Part shown: in pieces, positions 40,150 to 48,317 of the stretch
How positions within the stretch are numbered: the stretch's first letter is position 1
How the letters are laid out: every line of letters starts with the position of its first letter
Assembly (NCBI GenBank): GCA_021780315.1
Contig: JAJXYY010000007.1
Span: 1-64,000 of the forward strand
Reading direction: 5' to 3'
Source: Acidobacteriota bacterium
Lineage (GTDB): Bacteria > Acidobacteriota > Terriglobia > Terriglobales > Acidobacteriaceae
DNA length: 64,000 bases
Program-made: the position numbers and the translations under genes
Notes under the pieces: model-generated
The model's input: only the letters and a program-made list of their open reading frames with translations
Told to the model about the DNA's origin: nothing
Database searches by the model: none

Positions 40150-42570
40150 ATGGCGACACATTTGGATACAGCACTCGATCCGCTGGTGCAGGCAGCAGCG
40201 GCGGCGGCACCGGCCAAGCCGGAGAAGCACACGGTGATGATGCCGATCGGCGTTCCCGGTTATACGCTGCGCACGGAGGCCCGCGAGGTTCCGGTGAGTG
40301 AGCCGCCGGTACTCGCGGTGAACTCGGAGCTGGAGTTTATCGGCAAGCCGACAGAGCGATGGGATGCGCACTACAAGGTGAGCGGTCAGGCCAAGTACAC
40401 AGCGGATATTCAGCTGCCGGGGATGCTGTACGGGCGGTTTTTGAATGCAAGCGTGCCGCACGCCAAGGTGTTGTCGGTGGATGTGTCGGCGGCAGAGAAG
40501 TATCCGGGGGTGAAGTCGGTTCTGGTGATCGAGCGGGTGCTGGGGAATGCGGAGTTGCGCGATCCGAAGCTGGAGACGCCCTCTCGCTATCCGATTGTGC
40601 GGTACGCGGGCCAGCCCATTGCGGCGGTTGCGGCGACCTCTGCGCACATTGCGGATGAGGCGGTAAAGCTGATTATGGTGACCTACGAAGAGATGCCGTT
40701 TGTGACGGACCAGTTGTCGGCGCGCAAGACGGACTCGCCGCAGGTCTATCCGGGTGCGGCGGATCAGGCGGGATCGGCCGGTGGCGGCGGCGGGCCGCAT
40801 GGCGTTCCGCAGACAGGCAATGTGCATGGGCCTTCGATCAACAAAAAAGGCGGCGATATCGAGCAGGGCTTCAAGGATGCGGATGTAATTGTGGAGGGCC
40901 GCTATGTGACGCAGGTGCAGACGCACTCTGCGCTGGAGACACATGGAGTGGTTGCTGACTGGAAGCCCGGGATGCTGACGGTGTGGGCTTCGACGCAGGG
41001 AACGGGGAGTGTGCGGGAGGAGTTTGCGCAGTACTTCAAGCTGCCGAAGACCCAGGTGCGCGTGATTACGGAGTACATGGGCGGAGGGTTTGGCGCAAAG
41101 TTTGGCGCAGGCAATCCGGGCGTGGTGGCGGCGCAGTTGTCGCAGAAGGCGGGCGCTCCGGTGCGGCTGATGCTGGACCGGAAAGAGGAGCATCTGTCGG
41201 TGGGCAACCGTCCGGATGCGGACCAGATAATTCGGATTGGCGCGAAGAAAGATGGCACGCTGACGGCGATTCAACTGGAAAGCTTCGGTACGGCAGGCTG
41301 CGGCACGGGTGCGGGCTGTGCGGGGCCGGCGACCAATATGTACAAGTATGCAGCGCTGCATACGGCAGAGAATGACGTATTCACAAACGGTGGACCAGCG
41401 GCTGCGTTTCGCGCTCCGGGACACCCGCAGGGTGCGTTTGCGCTGGAGCAGGCGATCGATGAGTTGGCGATCAAGCTGGCGATTGAGCCACTGGATCTGC
41501 GCGACCGGATCGACGAGAACAGTGTGCGGCGGGTGGAGCGACAGGTGGTGCGGGAGAGCGCGTTGTGGAAGTCGCGCAATCCGGTCGCTGGCGCGGACTC
41601 AGGCCCCGTGAAGCGTGGTGTGGGCATGGCGCAGTCCGTGTGGTACCGGTTCATCAGCATGAACTCCTCGGCTGAGGTGCTGGTGCATCGTGACGGCTCG
41701 CTGGAGGTGCGATCGGCGGTGCAGGACCTCGGCACAGGTATCAAGACGGTGCTGGCGCAGATTCTAGCGGAAGAGTACGGGGTTCCGCCGGCGAAGATTG
41801 CGGTGCGGATCGGCGATACGAACTATCCGGTTGGGCCGGATTCGGGTGGCAGCGTGACGACGGCATCGCTTACTCCGGCGGTGCGGGATGCAGCGTGGCA
41901 GGCGAAGAAGAAGTTTCTGGCCGAGATCGCTCCGGCGTACGGAACCACTGCGGATGACCTGCAGATTGTGAAGGGCGAGGTGCGCAGCAAGTCGGGCAAG
42001 ATGCAGCCGGTGAGCTTCCAGCGCGCGGCCGGGAAGATGAAGGTCGATTCGGTCTCGGCGCAGGCACGGCGGATTCCGGACTACGACCGGAGCAAGTACG
42101 AGACATACGGCGGCGTGAGCGTGGTGGAAGTGAATGTGGATACGGAGACGGGACGGATTCTGATTCCGCGGGTGCTGGCGGTCCATGACTGCGGGCGTCC
42201 GATGAATCCGACGCAGGTCATCAGCCAAATCAACGGCGGAACGATCCAGGGCATCTCGTATACGTTGTATGAGCAGCGGCATCTGGACCCGAATACCGGC
42301 TTGATGGTGAATCCGAATCTGGAGCAGTACAAGATTGCGGGCTCGCGGGACATTCCGGAGTTGCAGGTTCACCTGGTGGAGTCGTACATCGGCCAAAGTT
42401 CAACGGATGCCTCGGGCATAGGCGAGGCGGCTGGAATCGTGGCGGTCGGTGCAGCGATTGGCAATGCATTCTTCAACGCAACGGGATATCGGATGCGGCG
42501 GATGCCGATGGTTCCGTCGGAAGTGCTGGCGGCACTGGGCAAGGTTCCGCAAGGGGGTTTGAAAGCATGA
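40150..42570 (+). CDS. Molybdenum hydroxylase large (molybdopterin) subunit (PaoC/YagR type)
   Basis: Catalytic subunit that binds the molybdenum-cytosine-dinucleotide-type cofactor and oxidises aldehydes or N-heterocycles. At 806 residues it has the N-terminal aldehyde-oxidase a/b hammerhead domain (RWDAHYKVSGQAKYTADIQLPGML) and the Mo-binding domain: YMGGGFGAKFGAG, FRAPGHPQGAFALEQAIDELA, QDLGTGIKTVLAQI, and the catalytic Glu in ASGIGEAAGIVAVG. It lacks its own Tat signal and presumably rides with the small subunit. The ATG at 40150 is chosen because AGGGG lies 8 nt before it; the ATG at 40144 is too close. The end overlaps the next start as ATGA. Confidence 0.93.
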   Translation: MATHLDTALDPLVQAAAAAAPAKPEKHTVMMPIGVPGYTLRTEAREVPVSEPPVLAVNSELEFIGKPTERWDAHYKVSGQAKYTADIQLPGMLYGRFLNASVPHAKVLSVDVSAAEKYPGVKSVLVIERVLGNAELRDPKLETPSRYPIVRYAGQPIAAVAATSAHIADEAVKLIMVTYEEMPFVTDQLSARKTDSPQVYPGAADQAGSAGGGGGPHGVPQTGNVHGPSINKKGGDIEQGFKDADVIVEGRYVTQVQTHSALETHGVVADWKPGMLTVWASTQGTGSVREEFAQYFKLPKTQVRVITEYMGGGFGAKFGAGNPGVVAAQLSQKAGAPVRLMLDRKEEHLSVGNRPDADQIIRIGAKKDGTLTAIQLESFGTAGCGTGAGCAGPATNMYKYAALHTAENDVFTNGGPAAAFRAPGHPQGAFALEQAIDELAIKLAIEPLDLRDRIDENSVRRVERQVVRESALWKSRNPVAGADSGPVKRGVGMAQSVWYRFISMNSSAEVLVHRDGSLEVRSAVQDLGTGIKTVLAQILAEEYGVPPAKIAVRIGDTNYPVGPDSGGSVTTASLTPAVRDAAWQAKKKFLAEIAPAYGTTADDLQIVKGEVRSKSGKMQPVSFQRAAGKMKVDSVSAQARRIPDYDRSKYETYGGVSVVEVNVDTETGRILIPRVLAVHDCGRPMNPTQVISQINGGTIQGISYTLYEQRHLDPNTGLMVNPNLEQYKIAGSRDIPELQVHLVESYIGQSSTDASGIGEAAGIVAVGAAIGNAFFNATGYRMRRMPMVPSEVLAALGKVPQGGLKA

Positions 42571-43568
42571 ATAAATTTATCTTTTCGGATTGCACCAGTG
42601 TGGATGCTGCCCTCTCGCAGATGACGGGCGAGGCGGTGGTGAAGGCTGGCGGCGTGGACGTTCTGGACCGCATGAAGAATGGGGTGATTGAGCCAGCGAA
42701 GCTGGTGAATATTACGAACATTCCTTCGCTGCGTGGCATCCACGAGACGGAGACCGGTGTGCGGCTGGGAGCGTTGGTGACGTTGGCTGAACTGGGAGAC
42801 CATCCGCTGCTGCAGTCGCAGTACACGGTGCTGGCCGATGCGGCGGGTCATGCGGCAACTCCGCAGATTCGCAATGCGGCAACGCTGGGCGGCAACCTGA
42901 TGCAAAAGGTCCATTGCTGGTACTACCGTTCGGCTGACTTTGCGTGCCTGCGCAAGGGCCACGATATGTGCTTTGCGTACGATGGGCTGAACCAGTATCA
43001 CGCGATCTTCGATACCAACGTGTGCCCGTCGGTAGCACCTTCGTCCACGGCGGTGGCGCTGAGTGCCTTGAATGCGAGCGTGGAGTTGACCTCGGCGAAG
43101 GGCAAGCGGTTGGTGCCGGTGCGGGAGTTCTACATCAAGCCGGATGACAAGCATCCTACGATGGAGACGGTGATTGCGCCGGACGAGTTGTTGACGGCGG
43201 TGCTGATTCCGAAGCCTGCTGCGGGGACCCGGTCGGCGTACCAGAAGTACGGCGAGAAGAGCAGCTACGACTGGGCGATTGCGGATGCGGGCGTAGTGCT
43301 GGAGATGCAGGGCGATGTCTGCCGGAAGGCTGCGATCGTGCTGGGAGCAGCATCGCCGACGCCGCGACTGGCGGTAGATGCGGCAGCGCTGCTGGTCGGC
43401 AAGCCGATTACGGAAGAGACGGCGCGGGCGGCAGGACTCGCCGCGATGCAGGGTGCGACACCGCTCTCGATGAATGGCTACAAGGTGCAGTTATTTCCGG
43501 TGGCGATCTATCGCACGATTCTGCTGGCTGCAGGGAAGATGGACCGCGACCCGAGCGCGGCCGGGTAA
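42567..43568 (+). CDS. Molybdenum hydroxylase FAD subunit with 4Fe-4S cysteines (PaoB/YagS type)
   Basis: The 333-residue subunit binds FAD and passes electrons out of the complex. FAD-binding features are KAGGVDVLDRMK, GALVTLAELGDHP and AATPQIRNAATLGGNLMQ (phosphate loop). Between the two halves of the domain four cysteines (C117, C127, C135, C153) stand where PaoB of E. coli carries an extra 4Fe-4S cluster (HCWYYRSADFACLRKGHDMC). The C-terminal CO-dehydrogenase flavoprotein domain follows (SSYDWAIADAGVVLEM). Overlap with the large-subunit gene is 4 bp. Because it contains no signal, export would depend on the small subunit. Confidence 0.92.
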   Translation: MNKFIFSDCTSVDAALSQMTGEAVVKAGGVDVLDRMKNGVIEPAKLVNITNIPSLRGIHETETGVRLGALVTLAELGDHPLLQSQYTVLADAAGHAATPQIRNAATLGGNLMQKVHCWYYRSADFACLRKGHDMCFAYDGLNQYHAIFDTNVCPSVAPSSTAVALSALNASVELTSAKGKRLVPVREFYIKPDDKHPTMETVIAPDELLTAVLIPKPAAGTRSAYQKYGEKSSYDWAIADAGVVLEMQGDVCRKAAIVLGAASPTPRLAVDAAALLVGKPITEETARAAGLAAMQGATPLSMNGYKVQLFPVAIYRTILLAAGKMDRDPSAAG

Positions 43569-43582
43569 GAGGAGAGACGAAG

Positions 43583-43804
43583 ATGAGCGAGACAGCGACG
43601 AAGATAATCCCTTGCCAGTGCCTGCGAACCAAGAATCCTTATGGCACGACACCGGCGAGCTATGAAGATTGGCATCCGACGATGCATACGACGTCGACGT
43701 ACTGGTGCATCAACACGATGTCTTTTGCCGGTCCGGACGATCATTTTGCGCATCTGTCGCGATGTGTGCAAGGGCGCGCCTGCTACCAGGCTCCTGAGGA
43801 GTAA
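43583..43804 (+). CDS. Small Cys-rich protein linked to the molybdenum hydroxylase operon
   Basis: Not recognised. The 73-residue product starts 15 bp after the FAD-subunit stop with a strong RBS (GAGGAGAGACGAAG), so it is almost certainly the fourth gene of the operon. It has five cysteines (C11, C13 as CxC; C42; C61; C67) and several His and Trp residues (YEDWHPTMHTTSTYWCINTM, DDHFAHLSRCVQGRACYQ), a pattern fit for metal or Fe-S binding, and no TM segment or signal. It is unlike XdhC/PaoD cofactor chaperones in size. It may be a redox partner or assembly factor; that is inference from position. Confidence 0.7.
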   Translation: MSETATKIIPCQCLRTKNPYGTTPASYEDWHPTMHTTSTYWCINTMSFAGPDDHFAHLSRCVQGRACYQAPEE

Positions 43805-43901
43805 ACCCGTTGGGGGATGAGAGCCACCTGCCTCCGGTGCGGCCCACGGGCCGATGGAACCAGACGGGTACGCTTATTTGCTGGGTTATCATAAGAACGA
43901 C

Positions 43902-43991
43902 GGAAGTGTGGCCGAGTGGTTTAAGGCAGCGGTCTTGAAAACCGCCGAACCTTTGCGGGTTCCGTGAGTTCGAATCTCACCGCTTCCGCCA
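43902..43991 (+). tRNA. tRNA-Ser (anticodon TGA)
   Basis: The acceptor GGAAGTG pairs with CGCTTCC. The anticodon stem is GCGGT/ACCGC with loop CTTGAAA (anticodon TGA, reads UCA). A long variable arm (class II) and the T-arm GTGAG-TTCGAAT-CTCAC follow, with discriminator G and encoded CCA. A T6 run follows directly and may serve as its terminator. Confidence 0.95.
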
Positions 43992-44035
43992 TTTTTTATT
44001 GGCGACGTTATTGCCCGTGGTCAATGGAAAAAGAG

Positions 44036-44075
44036 CAGCACATGCTGTGCCGGTGGGCGCGCAGAGCATGTGCTG
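44036..44075. terminator. Inverted repeat between tRNA-Ser and a convergent gene
   Basis: CAGCACATGCT (44036-44046) and its perfect complement at 44065-44075 form an 11-bp stem that can extend inward. It lies 34 bp beyond the stop of the minus-strand gene at 44109 and may end that transcript, though no U-run is present. Confidence 0.45.
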
Positions 44076-44108
44076 AGATCTAACAGACGTACAGCCCGGT
44101 AGCTTGCA

Positions 44109-44669
44109 CTATTTGCTGGCGGGTAGTTCCAGCTTCATTTCCAAAGATTCTGCTCTTGACTTGGCTTTGCCGTAGTCGACCAGATCTTTGATGACCGAAG
44201 CGGTTCTGCTGGCCAGTTCGCTGTTGGCGCGAACATAGTCGCGATAAGCTGGCATGTGAACGCGCTCTTTGTTGTTGCTGAGGTGGTTGATGGTGGCGGA
44301 GAGTTGATCGGCCATACTGCGCAGGAGCGGATTGATCCGGTCGATGGCTTCCTGCTGCCATGGTGAGCCTTCGGCACGAAGGTCGGTCAACTCCTTGACG
44401 GTCTTACCGAGATCGTTGACATGCTCGCGCATGTTTTCGAGCCTGGCGGCATGCGACTCCCATGACATGTTGGAATTGGCGTAGGCCTCCAAGGTGGATG
44501 CGTCCTCTTCGGCGAGTATGGCGTGGGTCTTGGCTTCGGAGAGATATTTGGAGATATCTTCGGAGTCTTTGGTTTGGGCTCGTGCTGCGGCGGGAGCCAG
44601 AGTGAACGTAACGACGAGTGCCAGAGCGGCGAGACCAGTGCAGAAGCGAGTAATGATCGGTGTTTTCAT
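44109..44669 (-). CDS. Exported coiled-coil protein of unknown function
   Basis: Not recognised as a named family. The 186-residue product has a signal peptide (FCTGLAALALVVTFTLAPAAARA) and a mature part that is almost wholly alpha-helical with heptad-like spacing (YLSEAKTHAILAEEDASTLE, ARLENMREHVNDLGKTVKEL, INPLLRSMADQLSATINHLS, DYGKAKSRAESLEMKLEL). No cysteines remain in the mature part, and no TM helix follows the signal. It may be a periplasmic helical bundle. The ATG at 44667-44669 has AAGGAG 6 nt upstream, a strong site. It is convergent with tRNA-Ser. Confidence 0.75.
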   Translation of the reverse strand: MKTPIITRFCTGLAALALVVTFTLAPAAARAQTKDSEDISKYLSEAKTHAILAEEDASTLEAYANSNMSWESHAARLENMREHVNDLGKTVKELTDLRAEGSPWQQEAIDRINPLLRSMADQLSATINHLSNNKERVHMPAYRDYVRANSELASRTASVIKDLVDYGKAKSRAESLEMKLELPASK

Positions 44670-44917
44670 CGATACTCCTTGGTCGAGATAGATTCAATCG
44701 ACATAGGTGAGGATTGCAGGCGGTCAGGTTTGAAGCGGTGATTTTTGTCACTTCTGGCAGTGAATCGCATCACCACGGTTGGGCGAGAGCTGTCGATGGC
44801 GGCGTAACTTGCTGATGAGAGATGGGATGGCAGCAGACGGAGGATGAGGGTTGTCCACGCGTACCGGGTGTGATTTCGGTCACCGCCTGTGGCACGCAGG
44901 ATCATGACCATGGAACG

Positions 44918-45529
44918 ATGATGAAGCGACGGCAACTGATCGGATCGCGGGTGCTGGCTTTGCTGCTGGTCGGGTCGCTGGCTGCGGATGTGTTGCTGAA
45001 AGATGTGGGGGACATGCAGCAGTTGATGTGGGCGTGCTACTGGGCTTCGGCCTGCGTGGTGGCAGGGGTATTTTTCCGTAGCGATGCGCTGGTGTCGTGG
45101 GGAGTGATCTTCTTTGCGGGTCTGGGCTTACCGGCGTGGTTGGTGGGCGTTGCGATCTACCGGGATGTGCAGTTGACCTCGGTGTTGATGCATACGGTTC
45201 CGCTGCTGGCGGGGCTGTATTACATGAGCGGGATGACGGCGATGCCGCGCTACTCCTACGTTGGGGCGTGGCTGCTGTATGTGGTTCCGTTTGGGTTGTC
45301 GTGGCGGTTTTGCAGTGCGGAGGCGATGATCAATCTGTCGCATTGGGTGCAGCGTCCGTTGCGCCACACGCTGCCGAGCAACGCTGCGTTCTACAGCGTG
45401 CTGCTGGTGCTGAGTGCGGTGATGGTGCTGGCGGCGTATGCTGCGATGCAGTACGTGTTGCTGCGGCGAAGCGACCTGACGGCAGCGGCTTTACCTGCCG
45501 CTGCGGAGGCAGATGTACGACGGAGTTGA
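44918..45529 (+). CDS. Membrane protein upstream of glgP
   Basis: A 203-residue inner-membrane protein with six to seven hydrophobic segments (VLALLLVGSLAADVLL, MWACYWASACVVAGVFF, WGVIFFAGLGLPAWLVGVA, SVLMHTVPLLAGLYYM, YVGAWLLYVVPFGLSW, FYSVLLVLSAVMVLAAYAAM). No transporter signature was recognised. The start is one of two tandem ATGs (44918, 44921) after TGGAACG; an in-frame ATG at 44822 would add a poorly conserved-looking hydrophilic tail. It ends 15 bp before the glucan phosphorylase gene and may share its transcript. Confidence 0.7.
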   Translation: MMKRRQLIGSRVLALLLVGSLAADVLLKDVGDMQQLMWACYWASACVVAGVFFRSDALVSWGVIFFAGLGLPAWLVGVAIYRDVQLTSVLMHTVPLLAGLYYMSGMTAMPRYSYVGAWLLYVVPFGLSWRFCSAEAMINLSHWVQRPLRHTLPSNAAFYSVLLVLSAVMVLAAYAAMQYVLLRRSDLTAAALPAAAEADVRRS

Positions 45530-45544
45530 TCAGGAGCGGCGCGT

Positions 45545-48058
45545 ATGTCCGATGCGGCGAAGAGCGAGTTGCACGAGAAACAGGTGCGATGGCTGAACCA
45601 ACTGGCGCTGGATCTGCGCTGGTCGTGGCATCACTCTTCCGACGAGTTGTGGCGGCGGCTGGATGCGGAGTTGTGGGAGCTGACACAGAATGCCTGGGTG
45701 GTGCTGCAGACGGTGTCGCGCAAGAAGCTGGAGGTGGTGTTGGCGGAGCCTGCGATGCAGCGCCTGCTGGAAGATTTGATGGAAGAGCAGCGGAGTGCGA
45801 TCGAGTCTCCGGGATGGTTTCAGGTGGCTAGGAATGGTGCGGCACTGCGCAGCGTGGCGTACTTCAGCATGGAGTTCATGCTGAGTGAGGCGTTGCCGAT
45901 CTACTCGGGCGGTCTGGGCAATGTGGCGGGGGACCATCTGAAGGCGGCGAGCGATCTGGGGGTTCCAGTGGTCGGGGTGGGACTGCTGTACCAGCAGGGA
46001 TTCTTTCGGCAGGAGATCGATGCGACCGGGCGGCAGGTTGCGCTGTATCCCTATAACGATCCAGGGCAGTTGCCGATTGCGCCGGTGCGGGATGCAACCG
46101 GGGAGTGGCTAAGGATTCCGGTGGTGCTGCCGGGCTTCAAGCTGTGGATTCGCGCCTGGCAGGCGGTGGTGGGGCGTACACGGCTGTATCTGTTGGATAC
46201 GAATGATCCTGCAAATCTGCCGTCGTATCGAGGGATTACGAATGAGCTGTATCCGTCGGAGGCGGAGTCGCGGCTGCGGCAGGAGATGGTGCTGGGGATT
46301 GCGGGGTGGCGGCTGCTGGAGACACTGGGGCTGCCGGTAGAGGTGTGTCATCTGAACGAAGGACATGCTGCCTTTGCGGTATTGGAGCGGGCGCATGGAT
46401 GGATGCGGCGGAGCGGACAGACGTTTGAGCAGGCACTGGCAGTGACGCGCGCAGGCAATATCTTTACGACGCATACACCGCTGGAGGCGGGGTTTGATCG
46501 GTTTGATGGGGCGCTGATGGAGCGATACTTCAGCGGATATGCGGCGCGTGCGCTGGGGATTCCGGTGCAGCAACTGCTCGGGCTGGGGCGGCGGAATGCC
46601 GGAGATGAGCGCGAGCCGTTCCAGATGGCTTATCTGGCCATTCGCGGCAGTGGCGCGGTGAACGGGGTGAGCAAGCTGCATGGTGCTGTCAGCAGGCGGC
46701 TCTTTGCGCCACTGTTTCCGCGGTGGCCGGAGCAGGAGGTTCCGGTGACGGCGGTGACGAACGGCGTCCATATGCCGAGTTGGGACTCGGCGGCGTCGGA
46801 TGCGTTGTGGACGCGGGCGTGCGGCAAGGAGCGCTGGCTGGGTGGACTGAAGACGCTGGAGGAGGAGGTGCGGCGCGTAAGCGATGCGGAGTTGTGGCAA
46901 CTGCGCGGGGAGTCGCGGCGGGCGCTGGTGCAGTACACGCGGGAGCGTCTGGTGCGGGAGTTGGCTGCGCGTGGGGCGTCGGAGGAGGAGTTGAGCACTG
47001 CAGCGAACGTGTTCGACGGCAATACGCTGACGTTGGGCTTTGCACGGCGCTTTACCGAGTACAAGCGGCCAAACCTGCTGCTGCACGATCCGGACCGTCT
47101 GCTGCGTATGCTGTGCCGGCGGGAGTTTCCGGTCCAACTGGTGCTGGCGGGCAAAGCGCATCCGCAGGATAGTGAGGGGCAGCGGCTGATTCAGCAGTGG
47201 GTTCAGTTTGTGCGACGGCCCGAGGCGCGGTCGCGGGTGGTGTTTCTAAGCGACTACGATATGCACGTGACGGAGCACCTGGTGCAGGGGGTGGACGTGT
47301 GGGTGAATACTCCGCGGCGTCCGTGGGAGGCGTGCGGAACCAGCGGTATGAAGACACTGGTGAACGGCGGGTTGAATGTGTCGGTACTCGATGGATGGTG
47401 GGCGGAGGCCTACCGTCCGGAGGTAGGTTGGGCCGTAGGCGATGGGCAGGAGCACGATGCGAGCCGGGATGCGCTGGACGCAGAGGAGCTATATCAGCTG
47501 CTGGAAGAGAAAATCATTTCGGAGTTCTATGCGCGGGATCCGCAGGGAATCTCGACGGGCTGGGTGAGGCGGATGCGCGAGAGCATGGCGTGCTTGACGA
47601 GCGTGTATTCCAGCAATCGTTCCATGCGGGAGTATACGGAGGATCTGTACCTGCCAGCGGCGGCCAGGTATCTGGAGCGGAGCGGGAGCGCGACGGCAGG
47701 GGCGGAGATCGTTGCGTGGGGCGAGACGCTGGAGCAGCACTGGGACACGATTCGTTTTGGAGAGGTGGCGGTCAAGCAAGATGAAGAATGGATGAATTTC
47801 TCCGTTCAGCTCTATCTGAATGCAGTATCTCCCGAGGCTGTTCAGGTGCAATTGTTTGCACAAGCGGTTGCCGACGAGGCAGGGGTGGTGGAGGGGATGG
47901 AGCGTGGAGCAGCCCTGGTGGGGGCTGTGAATGGCTATGTCTACACCTGCCGGATCGCGAGTCGGCGACCGGCAACCGACTATACCCCGCGGGTTGTGCC
48001 GTTGCATGCCATGGTTCGGGTTCCGCTGGAGTGCTCGCGGATTCTGTGGCAACGGTAG
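45545..48058 (+). CDS. glgP: Alpha-glucan phosphorylase
   Basis: PLP-dependent phosphorolysis of alpha-1,4-glucan or maltodextrin, releasing glucose 1-phosphate. The 837-residue product begins with a DUF3417-type domain (VRWLNQLALDLRWSWHHSSDELW) typical of the short bacterial/archaeal phosphorylase class (TIGR02094-like). It carries VAYFSMEFMLSEALPIYSGGLG, VCHLNEGHAAFAVLERA, FTTHTPLEAGFDRF, FARRFTEYKRPNLLL, LAGKAHPQDSEGQ and the cofactor region CGTSGMKTLVNGGLNVSVLDGWWAEAY, where the Lys binds PLP. The RBS AGGAG is 8 nt before the ATG. No other glg gene is in the window. Confidence 0.94.
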   Translation: MSDAAKSELHEKQVRWLNQLALDLRWSWHHSSDELWRRLDAELWELTQNAWVVLQTVSRKKLEVVLAEPAMQRLLEDLMEEQRSAIESPGWFQVARNGAALRSVAYFSMEFMLSEALPIYSGGLGNVAGDHLKAASDLGVPVVGVGLLYQQGFFRQEIDATGRQVALYPYNDPGQLPIAPVRDATGEWLRIPVVLPGFKLWIRAWQAVVGRTRLYLLDTNDPANLPSYRGITNELYPSEAESRLRQEMVLGIAGWRLLETLGLPVEVCHLNEGHAAFAVLERAHGWMRRSGQTFEQALAVTRAGNIFTTHTPLEAGFDRFDGALMERYFSGYAARALGIPVQQLLGLGRRNAGDEREPFQMAYLAIRGSGAVNGVSKLHGAVSRRLFAPLFPRWPEQEVPVTAVTNGVHMPSWDSAASDALWTRACGKERWLGGLKTLEEEVRRVSDAELWQLRGESRRALVQYTRERLVRELAARGASEEELSTAANVFDGNTLTLGFARRFTEYKRPNLLLHDPDRLLRMLCRREFPVQLVLAGKAHPQDSEGQRLIQQWVQFVRRPEARSRVVFLSDYDMHVTEHLVQGVDVWVNTPRRPWEACGTSGMKTLVNGGLNVSVLDGWWAEAYRPEVGWAVGDGQEHDASRDALDAEELYQLLEEKIISEFYARDPQGISTGWVRRMRESMACLTSVYSSNRSMREYTEDLYLPAAARYLERSGSATAGAEIVAWGETLEQHWDTIRFGEVAVKQDEEWMNFSVQLYLNAVSPEAVQVQLFAQAVADEAGVVEGMERGAALVGAVNGYVYTCRIASRRPATDYTPRVVPLHAMVRVPLECSRILWQR

Positions 48059-48149
48059 TTCCCCTGCTGTGGAGTGAAGGCATCGTTCGGTGGCCTGACC
48101 ACGACAAAAGTGGGAATTAAAAGTGGCACGGGATGCAAAGCCTTTCACG

Positions 48150-48178
48150 TTGACTTCACGTGATTGCAGGGGGATGAT
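48150..48178 (+). promoter_or_regulatory. Candidate sigma-70-like promoter of the DUF11 gene
   Basis: TTGACT (48150-48155), a 17-nt spacer and GATGAT (48173-48178) lie 140 bp upstream of the ATG at 48318. The long leader after it has a small hairpin (GAGCTTT...AAAGCTC near 48190). No known riboswitch was matched. Confidence 0.3.
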
Positions 48179-48317
48179 CGTGCGTGGGCATGGAGCTTTT
48201 ATCGAAAGCTCATGCTTTGGTAGGAGGAGCGAATCGTTTGATCGATTGATATGAGTCGAACGTGCCGCCCAGGCCGAGATCAGTCGTTGAATCCTTCCAC
48301 CCGAAGAGGTTGTACCC

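Noticed and set aside
43806..43869. Inverted repeat ACCCGT/ACGGGT with an inner CGGCCCACGGGCCG between the Cys-rich gene and tRNA-Ser
   Set aside because: Short outer arms far apart and an inner hairpin with a 2-nt loop; too weak to call a terminator, though it could end the operon.
48121..48317. Possible GEMM-type (cyclic dinucleotide) riboswitch, because of GGGATGCAAAGCC and a GAAA-containing hairpin
   Set aside because: The core elements are in the wrong order and the GGCAAACC strand with its tetraloop stem is missing.
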